Positions 53,241-61,104 of a stretch of DNA of 64,000 bases are shown here, in pieces. The translations under genes and the position numbers were made by a program. Origin of the DNA: SFEL01 sp964392455. Lineage in GTDB: Bacteria > Bacillota > Clostridia > Christensenellales > CAG-138. Numbering within the stretch: the first letter of the stretch is position 1; each line of letters opens with the position of its first letter. The notes beneath the pieces were generated by a model. It was given only the letters and a program-made list of their open reading frames with translations. It was not told where the DNA came from and did not search any database. The stretch covers positions 1 through 64,000 of the forward strand of contig CAYMPG010000002.1 of NCBI GenBank assembly GCA_964392455.1, in the 5' to 3' direction.

Positions 53241-53945
53241 TTATATGTCGCCCTTGGGGAATATCTCCTCAAGGGGCCAGGTCTCCATTTTGTAATACAT
53301 ATCGCGCCACTGGAGTATTTCATAATTGCATCCGACTGCGAAAATCTCCAATAGATGCTTAAGCTCGGCACCTGTCTTATTTTCGCAGAGGCTGTTTATC
53401 ATGTCGATTTCGTTGTTGCACTTTGCAACGTAGCTGGGGGTGGTATAGAATTCTATCCACTTATAATACATATTGTCCTTGGGCAGGGTGCACTGGGGCA
53501 GCAGGTCAAAGCCCATATGCATATACAGTATGTTGCAGGGGAAAAGCCCCATCATGCAGCAGGAAATATCCCCCTCGTAGGCTCTGGCAAGCTCGTGGGA
53601 GGTATAGCTGCGCTTCTTTTCAGCCATTATGGTGTCATCCAGCTCCTCTACGGTTATGCCTATCTCGTTTGCCCAGAAGGTGCGATTGTAGGTAACGGTG
53701 CCCTCAAAGGTGGATTTAACTATCTGATACCACCTGTCCATCTCGGCAAAATTGCGGGATTTTGCCATGCCTATGGCCCAGCATCTGGTGTACTCCATAA
53801 GGTACTGATAGTTTTGCCGAATCTGCCAGCGGAAGCGCTCAATGGGCATTTCCCCGTGGAGTATTTCCTGCATTTGTGGCGTTGCCTCAAGGGCGGCGCA
53901 GGTGGCCTTGATCATGGGCAAAAGATGTTCCTGATAGATATTCAT
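53241..53945 (-). CDS. TenA/PQQC family protein
   Basis: The 234-residue helical protein aligns with TenA (aminopyrimidine aminohydrolase/thiaminase II): WQIRQNYQYLMEY, SYTSHELARAYEGD, LFPCNILY and NYEILQW. Relative to Bacillus subtilis TenA, Tyr112 (Y114), Cys135 (C137) and Glu205 (E209) are kept, but Asp44, which binds the aminopyrimidine, is Asn45. That suggests another substrate. ATG 53945 has GGGAGGA upstream. No thiamin gene is nearby; the neighbours are nucleoside/base-salvage genes. Confidence 0.85.
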   Translation of the reverse strand: MNIYQEHLLPMIKATCAALEATPQMQEILHGEMPIERFRWQIRQNYQYLMEYTRCWAIGMAKSRNFAEMDRWYQIVKSTFEGTVTYNRTFWANEIGITVEELDDTIMAEKKRSYTSHELARAYEGDISCCMMGLFPCNILYMHMGFDLLPQCTLPKDNMYYKWIEFYTTPSYVAKCNNEIDMINSLCENKTGAELKHLLEIFAVGCNYEILQWRDMYYKMETWPLEEIFPKGDI

Positions 53946-54038
53946 GATGTTCCTCCCAAAAGCTTTATTGTTATAGCCCGCATATTCTGGTAAAATCAGG
54001 ATAAATACCAAAATAATACGGAGCGGGGTTTAAATATT

Positions 54039-54593
54039 ATGAAAAAAGTACTTTTTGTAAGCCATTGCGTGCTGAATACTGCCTCAAAGGTGGTAATGTA
54101 TAATCAGGCCGAAATGGAGGCCGAGGAGGCTCTGCGCCGCCGTTTCCTTGAAAAGGCCATAGCGGACGGCGTGCAGCTCATTCAGCTTCCCTGCCCGGAA
54201 TTTATACTGTATGGCCATAGAAGATGGGGCCATGTTTCAGAGCAGTTTGATACGCCGTATTTCAGGGCTGCCTGCCGGGAAATGCTGGAGAGCATAATGC
54301 AGCAGCTTGAGGAGTATATTGCCGGTGAGGACAGGTTTCAGGTGCTGGGCTTTGTGGGCATAGACGGCAGCCCGAGCTGCGGGGTGGATTACACCTGCTA
54401 TGGGGACTGGGGCGGCAATCTTGGCGACAGGCAGGATATTATGGAGGTCATAGCCACCTCCCGCCTGGGTAAGGGCAGCGGTATACTTATGCAGGAGCTT
54501 AAAAAGCTGCTGGAAGAAAGGAAGCTGGCTCTGCCGGTGGTAGGCCTGTTTGCAGAGGAGCCCCATAAGGTGATGGCGCTGCTTGAAAAATAA
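54039..54593 (+). CDS. TudS-related putative desulfidase (CD3072-like)
   Basis: The 184-residue protein has the three-cysteine pattern of TudS/DUF523: SHCVLN (C10), LPCPEF (C52, E54) and GSPSCG (S111, C114). TudS uses these cysteines to hold a [4Fe-4S] cluster that removes sulfur from 2-thiouracil. The subfamily resembles the Clostridioides difficile CD3072 type, which as I recall also neighbours an ECF transporter. It is divergent from the tenA-like gene and ends at a strong terminator. The substrate is unproven. Confidence 0.85.
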   Translation: MKKVLFVSHCVLNTASKVVMYNQAEMEAEEALRRRFLEKAIADGVQLIQLPCPEFILYGHRRWGHVSEQFDTPYFRAACREMLESIMQQLEEYIAGEDRFQVLGFVGIDGSPSCGVDYTCYGDWGGNLGDRQDIMEVIATSRLGKGSGILMQELKKLLEERKLALPVVGLFAEEPHKVMALLEK

Positions 54594-54612
54594 ATACAGG
54601 GGCTAAATTCAG

Positions 54613-54646
54613 GCAAAGCGAGCCATATGGCTCGCTTTGCATTGTT
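54613..54646. terminator. Bidirectional terminator
   Basis: The 12-bp stem GCAAAGCGAGCC / GGCTCGCTTTGC with an ATAT loop and a T run separates the desulfidase and nucleoside hydrolase genes. Confidence 0.92.
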
Positions 54647-54659
54647 TTTTGGCGTGAAG

Positions 54660-55604
54660 TTATGCGCCCAGTGTTTTGAAGATGTAGTTTTTGTATACGT
54701 CGCTCTTAAGGCGGGAGCATATCTTGGCATTGGGCTTTTTGCCGGAGAAGCCGTATATATCCACAAGTATTGCGCCGGCGCTTATACCGGTGCTTATATC
54801 CACCTCGCAGTAGTAATCATCGCATACGTCTATGCACTCGGGGCAGAGGGCTGCTGCCATTGCCGCCGGGTCTGCCATATCAAGGCAGGGATGGCCAAAG
54901 CGGCCAATGTTCATTTCCATCAGCACCCGGTTGCAGTCGATGGCGAAGCGGCCCAGCTCGCCGCTGTTGCGGAGGCGGTTGATCTCCTGCTCGTTGAGCA
55001 TTGCCTCATCCAGGCAGGCATCCCAGCCCACGAACATCAGCTCAAGGCCGGATTCCATTACTATCTTTGCAGCCTCGGGATCCTGGAAAATGTTAAACTC
55101 GGAGGCGGGGGTAACGTTGCCGGTGCCAAGGCCGGAGCTGCCCATTATGGATATGCGCTTTACCTTTGCCATGGTCTCAGGGGCAATGCGTATTGCAAGG
55201 GCAAGGTTTGTAAGGGGCCCAAGGGCGATTATCTCGATGGATTTGTCAGGATTGGCATCCAGAGCCTCAAGCATTTTGTAAATGCCATTGCCCTCTGCCA
55301 CCTTCAGCCTGTGGGGCACAAGGCCTATATCGCCCATGCCGTCCTCGCCGTGGGTATCGTGGGCGAATATGAGGGGGCGCACAAGGGGGAGGGTAGAGGC
55401 CATGTATACAGGGGGCTCGTAGGTGCCGGATTTTTCGATGGTGGTCAGGGTGTTCTTTGCCGCCTGGGCCGCAGCCACGTTGCCCGAGCATATGGTGAAG
55501 AACAGTATATCGTACTTTTCATCATTGAGGGCCATTGCAATAGCCATGGCGTCATCAGAGCCGCAGTCGGTGTCTATTATGAGTTTTTGTTTTAAGGTAT
55601 CCAT
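54660..55604 (-). CDS. Nucleoside hydrolase (IunH family)
   Basis: This 314-residue inosine/uridine-preferring nucleoside hydrolase type enzyme splits N-ribosides to base and ribose. The calcium-binding DTDCGSDDA (residues 11-19), SGNVAAAQAAKN, and the HDTHGEDGMGD and C-terminal D of CDDYY regions are seen. GGGAGAAG precedes the ATG. It is divergent from the MFS-ECF genes and shares their control region, which links it to nucleoside uptake. Confidence 0.93.
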   Translation of the reverse strand: MDTLKQKLIIDTDCGSDDAMAIAMALNDEKYDILFFTICSGNVAAAQAAKNTLTTIEKSGTYEPPVYMASTLPLVRPLIFAHDTHGEDGMGDIGLVPHRLKVAEGNGIYKMLEALDANPDKSIEIIALGPLTNLALAIRIAPETMAKVKRISIMGSSGLGTGNVTPASEFNIFQDPEAAKIVMESGLELMFVGWDACLDEAMLNEQEINRLRNSGELGRFAIDCNRVLMEMNIGRFGHPCLDMADPAAMAAALCPECIDVCDDYYCEVDISTGISAGAILVDIYGFSGKKPNAKICSRLKSDVYKNYIFKTLGA

Positions 55605-55651
55605 AATATCGCTTCTCCCTTTGATGTGTTCAGGGCAATATTACCACAAAA

Positions 55652-55679
55652 TTTATAAGTTTACAATAAAAGTATTCAA
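55652..55679 (-). promoter_or_regulatory. Probable promoter of the nucleoside hydrolase gene
   Basis: On the minus strand TTGAAT and TATAAA are spaced by 16 bases, about 50 bases before the start. Confidence 0.45.
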
Positions 55680-55741
55680 AAGCCTTATCGAAAAATCCAT
55701 TTACCTATTAAGAAAATTGTGCCTACAGCGTGACGAAAATG

Positions 55742-55770
55742 TTGACAAAGTGCAACGGCAAATGTATACT
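55742..55770 (+). promoter_or_regulatory. Promoter of the MFS-ECF salvage operon
   Basis: A consensus TTGACA is 17 bases from TATACT, with TG directly before the -10. It is the best housekeeping promoter in the window. Confidence 0.85.
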
Positions 55771-55774
55771 TTGC
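55758..55774. promoter_or_regulatory. Operator-like palindrome on the -10
   Basis: GCAAA and TTTGC arms flank a central GTATAC and cover the TATACT box. This is the usual position of a repressor site. The regulator is unknown. Confidence 0.45.
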
Positions 55775-55828
55775 ATAAACCGACATATGGAATCACAATA
55801 ATTGCCGGGCGGAGATAATACTAAATTT

Positions 55829-56980
55829 TTGGAAAAAAACATCACTCCCAACAGAAATTATAACAACGTAGCAATAATTATATACACCTTAATGGGATGC
55901 TTTCAGGCAGCCAATCAGAGCCTTGTGCAAAACATAGCTCACTCCTTCGGCGCATCGGATGGAGTAATGGGCTATATGGTAAGCGCATTGTACGGCGGCT
56001 CTATGGCTGCAGTGTTATTTGAGGGGGAGCTTGCGGAAAAAATCGGCAAGCGTAAGGCTGCCTTTGCTACGGCCCTGGTGGTATGCCTCGGGTCGCTGGC
56101 CATACTCCTTTCAAATTCCGCCGCCGCTGCCGTGGTGGGCTTTTTCCTGTACGGAATGGGCGTAGGCGGATATGAGAGCATAAATTCCTCCCTCGTTGCA
56201 GATAACAACAGGGCAGATTCCAACCGTGTACTTAATACCCTGCAGGCGCTGTTCAGCACAGGCGCAGTATTTACTCCGCTGCTCATCTCACTTCTGCTAA
56301 AAGGTACTGCATTCAGGCCGCTGTACGCCATATCCACCGTATGCTACGGGCTGTTCGCATTTTACTTCCTTAACAATAAATCCATAGACACCTTTGCTTC
56401 TGCGGGGGAGACAAGCAACGGCTTTGCCTTCCTCAAGCTGATGAAAAACCGGCTCATGCTCCTTTGCATGCTGGCCATGTTTATACACATAGGCTCGGAA
56501 ACGGCGCTGACCTACTGGGCAGGCAGCTATTTCAGCTTTGTCGGGGCGCCGGCATATGGTTCCATAGCCCTTTCTGCATACTGGTTTTCCAGCATAATCG
56601 GCCGCATCATAGGCAGCCGCATACGCTCTGCCCGGGCGCTGATGGCTCCCTGCTTTGTGATAGCGGCAATAGGTGTGGTGCTGCTGCTGGTATTGCCCTC
56701 GCCCATAATGAAGGTGCTGGCGGTAATAATGGTAGGCGTGGCCTTTGCGCCGCTGTATGCGGGGCTTACCCTTATAGCAGGGGAGCTTTTCCCGGAGAAT
56801 TCCGCATCTGCATTTTCCATCATGATATTCTCCGCAGGCATTGGCGGGGTGACCTTCCAGCCAATGATAAGCCTGTTTGTATCCTCGGGAGACCCACGCT
56901 GGGCCTATTGGGTAATAGCAGCCCTTTGCCTGTTTACCGCAGTGCTTATGGGCAGGCTTGCCCGCCGCTACGCAAAGTAG
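55829..56980 (+). CDS. Major facilitator superfamily transporter
   Basis: The product has about 383 residues and twelve predicted helices; GELAEKIGKRKA is the MFS loop between helices 2 and 3. The start is uncertain: TTG 55829 follows a GCGGAGA about 14 bases upstream, and TTG 55802 is also in frame. The sugar/nucleoside type of MFS is plausible from the neighbours, but the substrate cannot be read. It is first behind the strong promoter at 55742; the ECF genes follow after 77 bases. Confidence 0.87.
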   Translation: MEKNITPNRNYNNVAIIIYTLMGCFQAANQSLVQNIAHSFGASDGVMGYMVSALYGGSMAAVLFEGELAEKIGKRKAAFATALVVCLGSLAILLSNSAAAAVVGFFLYGMGVGGYESINSSLVADNNRADSNRVLNTLQALFSTGAVFTPLLISLLLKGTAFRPLYAISTVCYGLFAFYFLNNKSIDTFASAGETSNGFAFLKLMKNRLMLLCMLAMFIHIGSETALTYWAGSYFSFVGAPAYGSIALSAYWFSSIIGRIIGSRIRSARALMAPCFVIAAIGVVLLLVLPSPIMKVLAVIMVGVAFAPLYAGLTLIAGELFPENSASAFSIMIFSAGIGGVTFQPMISLFVSSGDPRWAYWVIAALCLFTAVLMGRLARRYAK

Positions 56981-57057
56981 CCTGAATACCGGCTTTCATG
57001 CCGCAGAGACGGCATTGAGCATATGAACTATTTTATTTATAGGAGGATCTATTCAAA

Positions 57058-57687
57058 ATGGAAAAGGTCAAGAAGTATTCCATCAAAAATGACTTCACCA
57101 TGATGGCGTTGCTGTTCATCCCCATCGGCGTAGCTATCAACTTCGTCGGTGGCCAGGTAGCCTCTCTGCTGAAGCTGCCCGTTTACCTTGACACCATCGG
57201 CACCATGCTGACCGCTATCCTGTCTGGTCCCTGGGTAGGCGCTGTTACCGGCCTCGTAACAAACATCGTTACCGGTATTGCAAACCCCGTAAACTTCTGG
57301 TTCATCCCCGTCAATGTTATCGTGGGTCTGGTAGTTGGTTATCTGTCCCGTAAGGATATGTGGCGCGGCTGGAAGCTCATCATCTCCTTCATCATAATGG
57401 ACCTCGTATCCCTGCTGATCTCCACCCCCATCGTTGTTTACGTATATGGCGGCGTGACCGGCGGCGGTACCTCTCTGCTGACCGCAGTGCTCATGGCCAC
57501 CGGCAAGAGCATCTGGCAGTCCGTAATGAGCGTAGAGATCATCTGGACCACTCTGGACCGTGTTCTCTCCTACCTGGTAGCAATGCTCATAATCAAGGTA
57601 ATGCCCCCCAAGACCCTGGTCAAGTTCTCCCTTGGCGAGCTGTATATCGGCAAGAAGAGCGTAGCTGTAGAGGAGACCGAGGAATAA
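57058..57687 (+). CDS. ECF transporter S component (CD3073-like)
   Basis: The 209-residue membrane protein has six helices: KLPVYLDTIGTMLTAILSGPWVGA and TGLVTNIVTG follow the pattern of substrate-binding S components. It resembles the family typified by Clostridioides difficile CD3073. It gives specificity to the T-A-A' module encoded next; the ligand is probably a nucleoside or base, by context only. Codons (ATC, CGT, GTT, CTG) are unlike those of the MFS gene and suggest high expression. AGGAGGATC precedes the start. Confidence 0.87.
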   Translation: MEKVKKYSIKNDFTMMALLFIPIGVAINFVGGQVASLLKLPVYLDTIGTMLTAILSGPWVGAVTGLVTNIVTGIANPVNFWFIPVNVIVGLVVGYLSRKDMWRGWKLIISFIIMDLVSLLISTPIVVYVYGGVTGGGTSLLTAVLMATGKSIWQSVMSVEIIWTTLDRVLSYLVAMLIIKVMPPKTLVKFSLGELYIGKKSVAVEETEE

Positions 57688-57730
57688 TTACCAGCCCGGT
57701 TTAATCTTAAATTTAACTTTAATCTGCCTT

Positions 57731-57760
57731 GAAAGGGCGTGGCTTCGCCCGCGCCCTTTC
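57731..57760 (+). other. Strong hairpin between ecfS and ecfT
   Basis: GAAAGGGCG pairs with CGCCCTTTC, with further GG/CC pairing inside. No T run follows, so it is more likely an mRNA processing or stabilising element than a terminator. It could keep S-component mRNA more abundant than the T/A part. Confidence 0.55.
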
Positions 57761-57777
57761 ACATTTGGTGACAATTT

Positions 57778-58608
57778 ATGTACACAGAACAGATCCAAAT
57801 CAAAAAAACAAACAAAATTGCGGCAATGGATCCCGTGGCGAAGCTCTGGATAGTGCTTTTCTACTTTGCTACCTCCGCAGTGCTGGGTACCGTGACCAAA
57901 CCCTTTGACGGCTATGCGCTGCTGATGTATCTGTGGTTCTTTGCGGTGGTCATACTTGCTGCAGCAACCGGCATCACCAAACGATTCTTTAAGGCTCTAA
58001 AAGCCGTAGCAATCATATTTATCATAATGGTAGCCGTCCAGGCATTCATAATCGAATCCCCTAATACCGGCGAGGCAGGCGTTGCGCTGCTGCGCTGGAA
58101 CATATCCTCCGGTTTCCATCCTACCATCTGGAAATACGGCCTTCAGAATGGCCTTAAGCTGGGCTTCAATATAGTAAATGGCGCCAGCATATTCGTATGG
58201 ATGTTCCAATCCACTGAGAATAAAGAGCTTTCCCAGGCCCTTGAGGACAGGGGCATGAACTATAAGGTGGTTTATGTGTTCCTTTCTTCCCTTCAGATGA
58301 TAAACGTACTGGGCAATAAGTCAAAGACCATAATGAACGCACAGCGTGCCCGTGGCGTGGAGACTGAGGGCAATATGATAGTGCGTGCCAAGGCATTCTT
58401 CCCCACCATGGTACCTCTGGTACTGGGCTCCATTACAGATATGGAGGAGAGGGTGCTCACCATGGAAAGCAAGGGCTTTAACGCCCCCTGCAAGAAGACT
58501 CATCTGCTGTGCCTGAAAAAGAGCGGCGTTGAGAAGCAGATGGTAGGCCTGTTTGTAGGAATGTTTGCAATAGTTGTAGCAGGGAGGATACTGATGTGGG
58601 TGCTGTAA
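57778..58608 (+). CDS. ECF transporter T component (EcfT)
   Basis: The 276-residue membrane protein has N-terminal helices (about 20-100) and a cytoplasmic coupling part with AQRARGVETEG, the Ala-Arg-Gly motif that binds the ATPases, followed by ESKGF and a last helix. It couples the S component to the two ATPases. No strong ribosome site is seen before the ATG. It overlaps the first ATPase gene by 13 bases. Confidence 0.9.
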   Translation: MYTEQIQIKKTNKIAAMDPVAKLWIVLFYFATSAVLGTVTKPFDGYALLMYLWFFAVVILAAATGITKRFFKALKAVAIIFIIMVAVQAFIIESPNTGEAGVALLRWNISSGFHPTIWKYGLQNGLKLGFNIVNGASIFVWMFQSTENKELSQALEDRGMNYKVVYVFLSSLQMINVLGNKSKTIMNAQRARGVETEGNMIVRAKAFFPTMVPLVLGSITDMEERVLTMESKGFNAPCKKTHLLCLKKSGVEKQMVGLFVGMFAIVVAGRILMWVL

Positions 58609-59459
58609 TAGAGTTTAAAAACGTTACTTATAATTATCCTCTTGCTGCCAAGCCCGCAATAAAGGATATGACCTTCAGCATAGAGGAAGGCAAGTTTTAC
58701 GGCGTAATAGGGGCCAATGGCTCCGGCAAGACCACCCTCTGCGCCCTTATGCGCGGCTTTGCTCCCAGCTTTTACAAGGGAGAGCTGAAGGGGGAGGTGC
58801 TTATAGACGGTAAGCCCATGGCGGATTACGGCGAGGGTGAGCTTTCGCTTCGCATAGGCTATGTTTTCCAGAACCCCTTTAACCAGATAAGCGGCGTAAA
58901 GGATACTGTATTTGAAGAAGTAGCATACGGGCTGGAGAATTTCGGCATACCTGCCGATGAGATAGAGGACCGTGTGGTAAAGGCCATGAAGCTGACGGAT
59001 ATAGAGCATCTTGCAATGAAGAAGCCCTTTGAAATATCCGGCGGTCAGCAGCAGCGCATGGCGCTGGCCTCCACGCTGGTGCTGGAGCCCGGCATACTTA
59101 TAATCGACGAGCCCACCTCTCAGCTTGACCCTGAGGGCACGGAGAGCGTTTTCCGCATAATAGAGATGCTCAAGAAGGAAAAGCGCACCGTAGTGCTGGT
59201 GGAGCACAAGATAGACCTTATTGCAGAATATGCAGACGATATAATCGTGCTGAAGGATGGCCAGGCAATACGTGTTGGCCCCAAGCAGGAGATACTGTCG
59301 GATATGTCGCTGGAGGCTGAGGGCGTACAGCTTCCCCAGTATGCAATACTTGGCAACAGGCTCAGGGAGCAGGGAGTGCCCCTGGATTATATACCCATAA
59401 CCGAGAGCCAGACTAAAGAGGTCATTGGCAAGGCCATAGGGAAGGGAGGCGTGCGCTGA
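58596..59459 (+). CDS. ECF transporter ATPase (EcfA), canonical
   Basis: The 287-residue ATPase has Walker A GANGSGKTTL, Q-loop VFQNPFNQI, an intact signature SGGQQQRMALAS, Walker B ILIIDEPTSQLDP and switch VEHKID. It starts with GTG inside the end of ecfT, with AGGGAGGA upstream. It pairs with the following ATPase, whose signature is degenerate, so the two ATP sites are not equal. The overlap (TGATG) with that gene indicates equal production. Confidence 0.93.
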   Translation: MGAVIEFKNVTYNYPLAAKPAIKDMTFSIEEGKFYGVIGANGSGKTTLCALMRGFAPSFYKGELKGEVLIDGKPMADYGEGELSLRIGYVFQNPFNQISGVKDTVFEEVAYGLENFGIPADEIEDRVVKAMKLTDIEHLAMKKPFEISGGQQQRMALASTLVLEPGILIIDEPTSQLDPEGTESVFRIIEMLKKEKRTVVLVEHKIDLIAEYADDIIVLKDGQAIRVGPKQEILSDMSLEAEGVQLPQYAILGNRLREQGVPLDYIPITESQTKEVIGKAIGKGGVR

Positions 59460-60274
59460 TGTCATATATAGAGCTTAAAAACGCCAGCTTTGCTTATCCC
59501 GGAGGCTTCCTTGCGGTGGATGATCTTTCCATGTCCATTGAAAAGGGAGAAAATGTGGCCATAGTCGGGCAGAATGGCGCCGGCAAGACAACCACGGTAA
59601 AGCTGTTTAATGCACTGCATTACCCCACCAGCGGCGATGTGATCATAGGCGACATGAATACCAAGGATTACACCACCGCCCAGGTATCCCGCCATGTGGG
59701 CTATGTGTTCCAGAACCCTGATGACCAGATATTCCACTCCACAGTTCTTGAGGAGGTGGCATTTGGCCCCACAATGCTGAAGCTGCCCAAGGAGCAGGTG
59801 GATGCACAGGTGAATTATGCCCTGTCCATTACCGGCATGAAGCGCTACCGCAATGAGAATCCCTATAACCTGCCCCTTTCAATGCGTAAATTCGTGACCA
59901 TCGCATCCATAATTGCCATGGATTGCGAGGTAATGATATTTGACGAACCTACGGCAGGTCAGGATCTGCACGGCAATCAGCAGCTTTCAAAGATAATCCA
60001 CGAGCTCTCCGAAAAGGGCAAGACCCTTATAACCATATCCCACGATATGGTATTCGTGGCGGATAACTTTGATAGAGTAATTGTAATGTGCAATAAGAAG
60101 ATAATTGCAGACGGTAAGCCCAGCGAGGTATTCTGGAATATCCCGGTGCTGGATAAGGCCATGCTCAAGCAGCCCTATGTGAGCCGCATTTGCAGCGACC
60201 TGGGCATATCCAACAGCGTGACTACCATGGATGAAGCAGTGGAGGCAATAGCTGCCGCCTGCAAAGCAAAATAA
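59459..60274 (+). CDS. ECF transporter ATPase (EcfA'), degenerate signature
   Basis: The 271-residue partner ATPase keeps Walker A GQNGAGKTTT, Q-loop VFQNPDDQIF, Walker B VMIFDEPTAGQD and switch ISHDMV. Where the LSGGQ signature is expected it reads LPLSMRKFVTIAS, without the two glycines and glutamine. One of the two composite ATP sites is therefore expected to be weak or inactive, as in asymmetric ABC proteins. Confidence 0.92.
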   Translation: MSYIELKNASFAYPGGFLAVDDLSMSIEKGENVAIVGQNGAGKTTTVKLFNALHYPTSGDVIIGDMNTKDYTTAQVSRHVGYVFQNPDDQIFHSTVLEEVAFGPTMLKLPKEQVDAQVNYALSITGMKRYRNENPYNLPLSMRKFVTIASIIAMDCEVMIFDEPTAGQDLHGNQQLSKIIHELSEKGKTLITISHDMVFVADNFDRVIVMCNKKIIADGKPSEVFWNIPVLDKAMLKQPYVSRICSDLGISNSVTTMDEAVEAIAAACKAK

Positions 60275-60286
60275 AGGAGGAGCAAT

Positions 60287-61030
60287 ATGCTGACTGTTAA
60301 GGAAAGCCTGAATGATAAAGGACAGCAGTATCATATATGCTGCAAAAAGGGTGACGTTGGCCGCTATGTGCTGCTGCCTGGCGATCCCTTCCGTACTGAC
60401 CTTATAGCAAAGCACTTTGATGATCCGGTGCTGGTGGCTCACAACAGGGAGCATAAGACCTGGACCGGGTATCTTGATGGAGTAAAGGTTTCTGTTACTT
60501 CCACCGGTATGGGCTGCCCTTCCACCGCCATTGCGCTGGAGGAGCTTATACACTGCGGAGCGGATACCTTTATCCGCATAGGCACTGCCGGGCATCTGGC
60601 GGATGAATCCTTTGATGAATCCGTTCAGGGCATAGTCATAACCGGCTCGGTTCGTGATGAGGGTACCACTCAGCACTATATCCCTCTGGAGTATCCTGCC
60701 ATTGCAGACAGGCACATAGTTGCTGCCCTGTCGGATGCTGCAAAGGCCCGTGGCCTCAAGTACCTTGAGGGCCTTGCCCAGTGCAAGGATTCTTACTATG
60801 GGCAGATCGACCCCGATGGCCTGCCCAATGGAGTGCGCCTTAAGGAACGCTGGCAGATGTGGAAGGATGGCAACGTGCTGGCCTCCGAAATGGAGACGGC
60901 AGCATTGTTTGTAATTTCCTCCATCCGCAAGTGCAGAGCCGGCGCTGTTATGTCTTTTTATAACATGGAGGAGACCATCTCCATAGCTGTAGACGCCCTG
61001 CGTACCATAATCGCCGCAGACGCAAAATAA
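60287..61030 (+). CDS. udp: Nucleoside phosphorylase, uridine phosphorylase-like
   Basis: The 247-residue NP-I family enzyme splits a nucleoside with phosphate to base and ribose 1-phosphate. Marks are LPGDPFR (phosphate site), STGMGCPSTAIALEEL, IRIGTAG and SEMETAALF, the ribose-binding Glu-Met-Glu motif. The uridine phosphorylase group is the best match. It follows the ECF ATPase by 12 bases, with AAAGGAGGAG, so uptake and cleavage are linked. The nucleoside itself could be modified. Confidence 0.92.
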   Translation: MLTVKESLNDKGQQYHICCKKGDVGRYVLLPGDPFRTDLIAKHFDDPVLVAHNREHKTWTGYLDGVKVSVTSTGMGCPSTAIALEELIHCGADTFIRIGTAGHLADESFDESVQGIVITGSVRDEGTTQHYIPLEYPAIADRHIVAALSDAAKARGLKYLEGLAQCKDSYYGQIDPDGLPNGVRLKERWQMWKDGNVLASEMETAALFVISSIRKCRAGAVMSFYNMEETISIAVDALRTIIAADAK

Positions 61031-61104
61031 CCCCTAAAATACTTAAGTCCTGTCGTCTTCTTTCTGGCGGCAGGCTTATTCTATATGAAAGGAAATGAAA
61101 AAAT

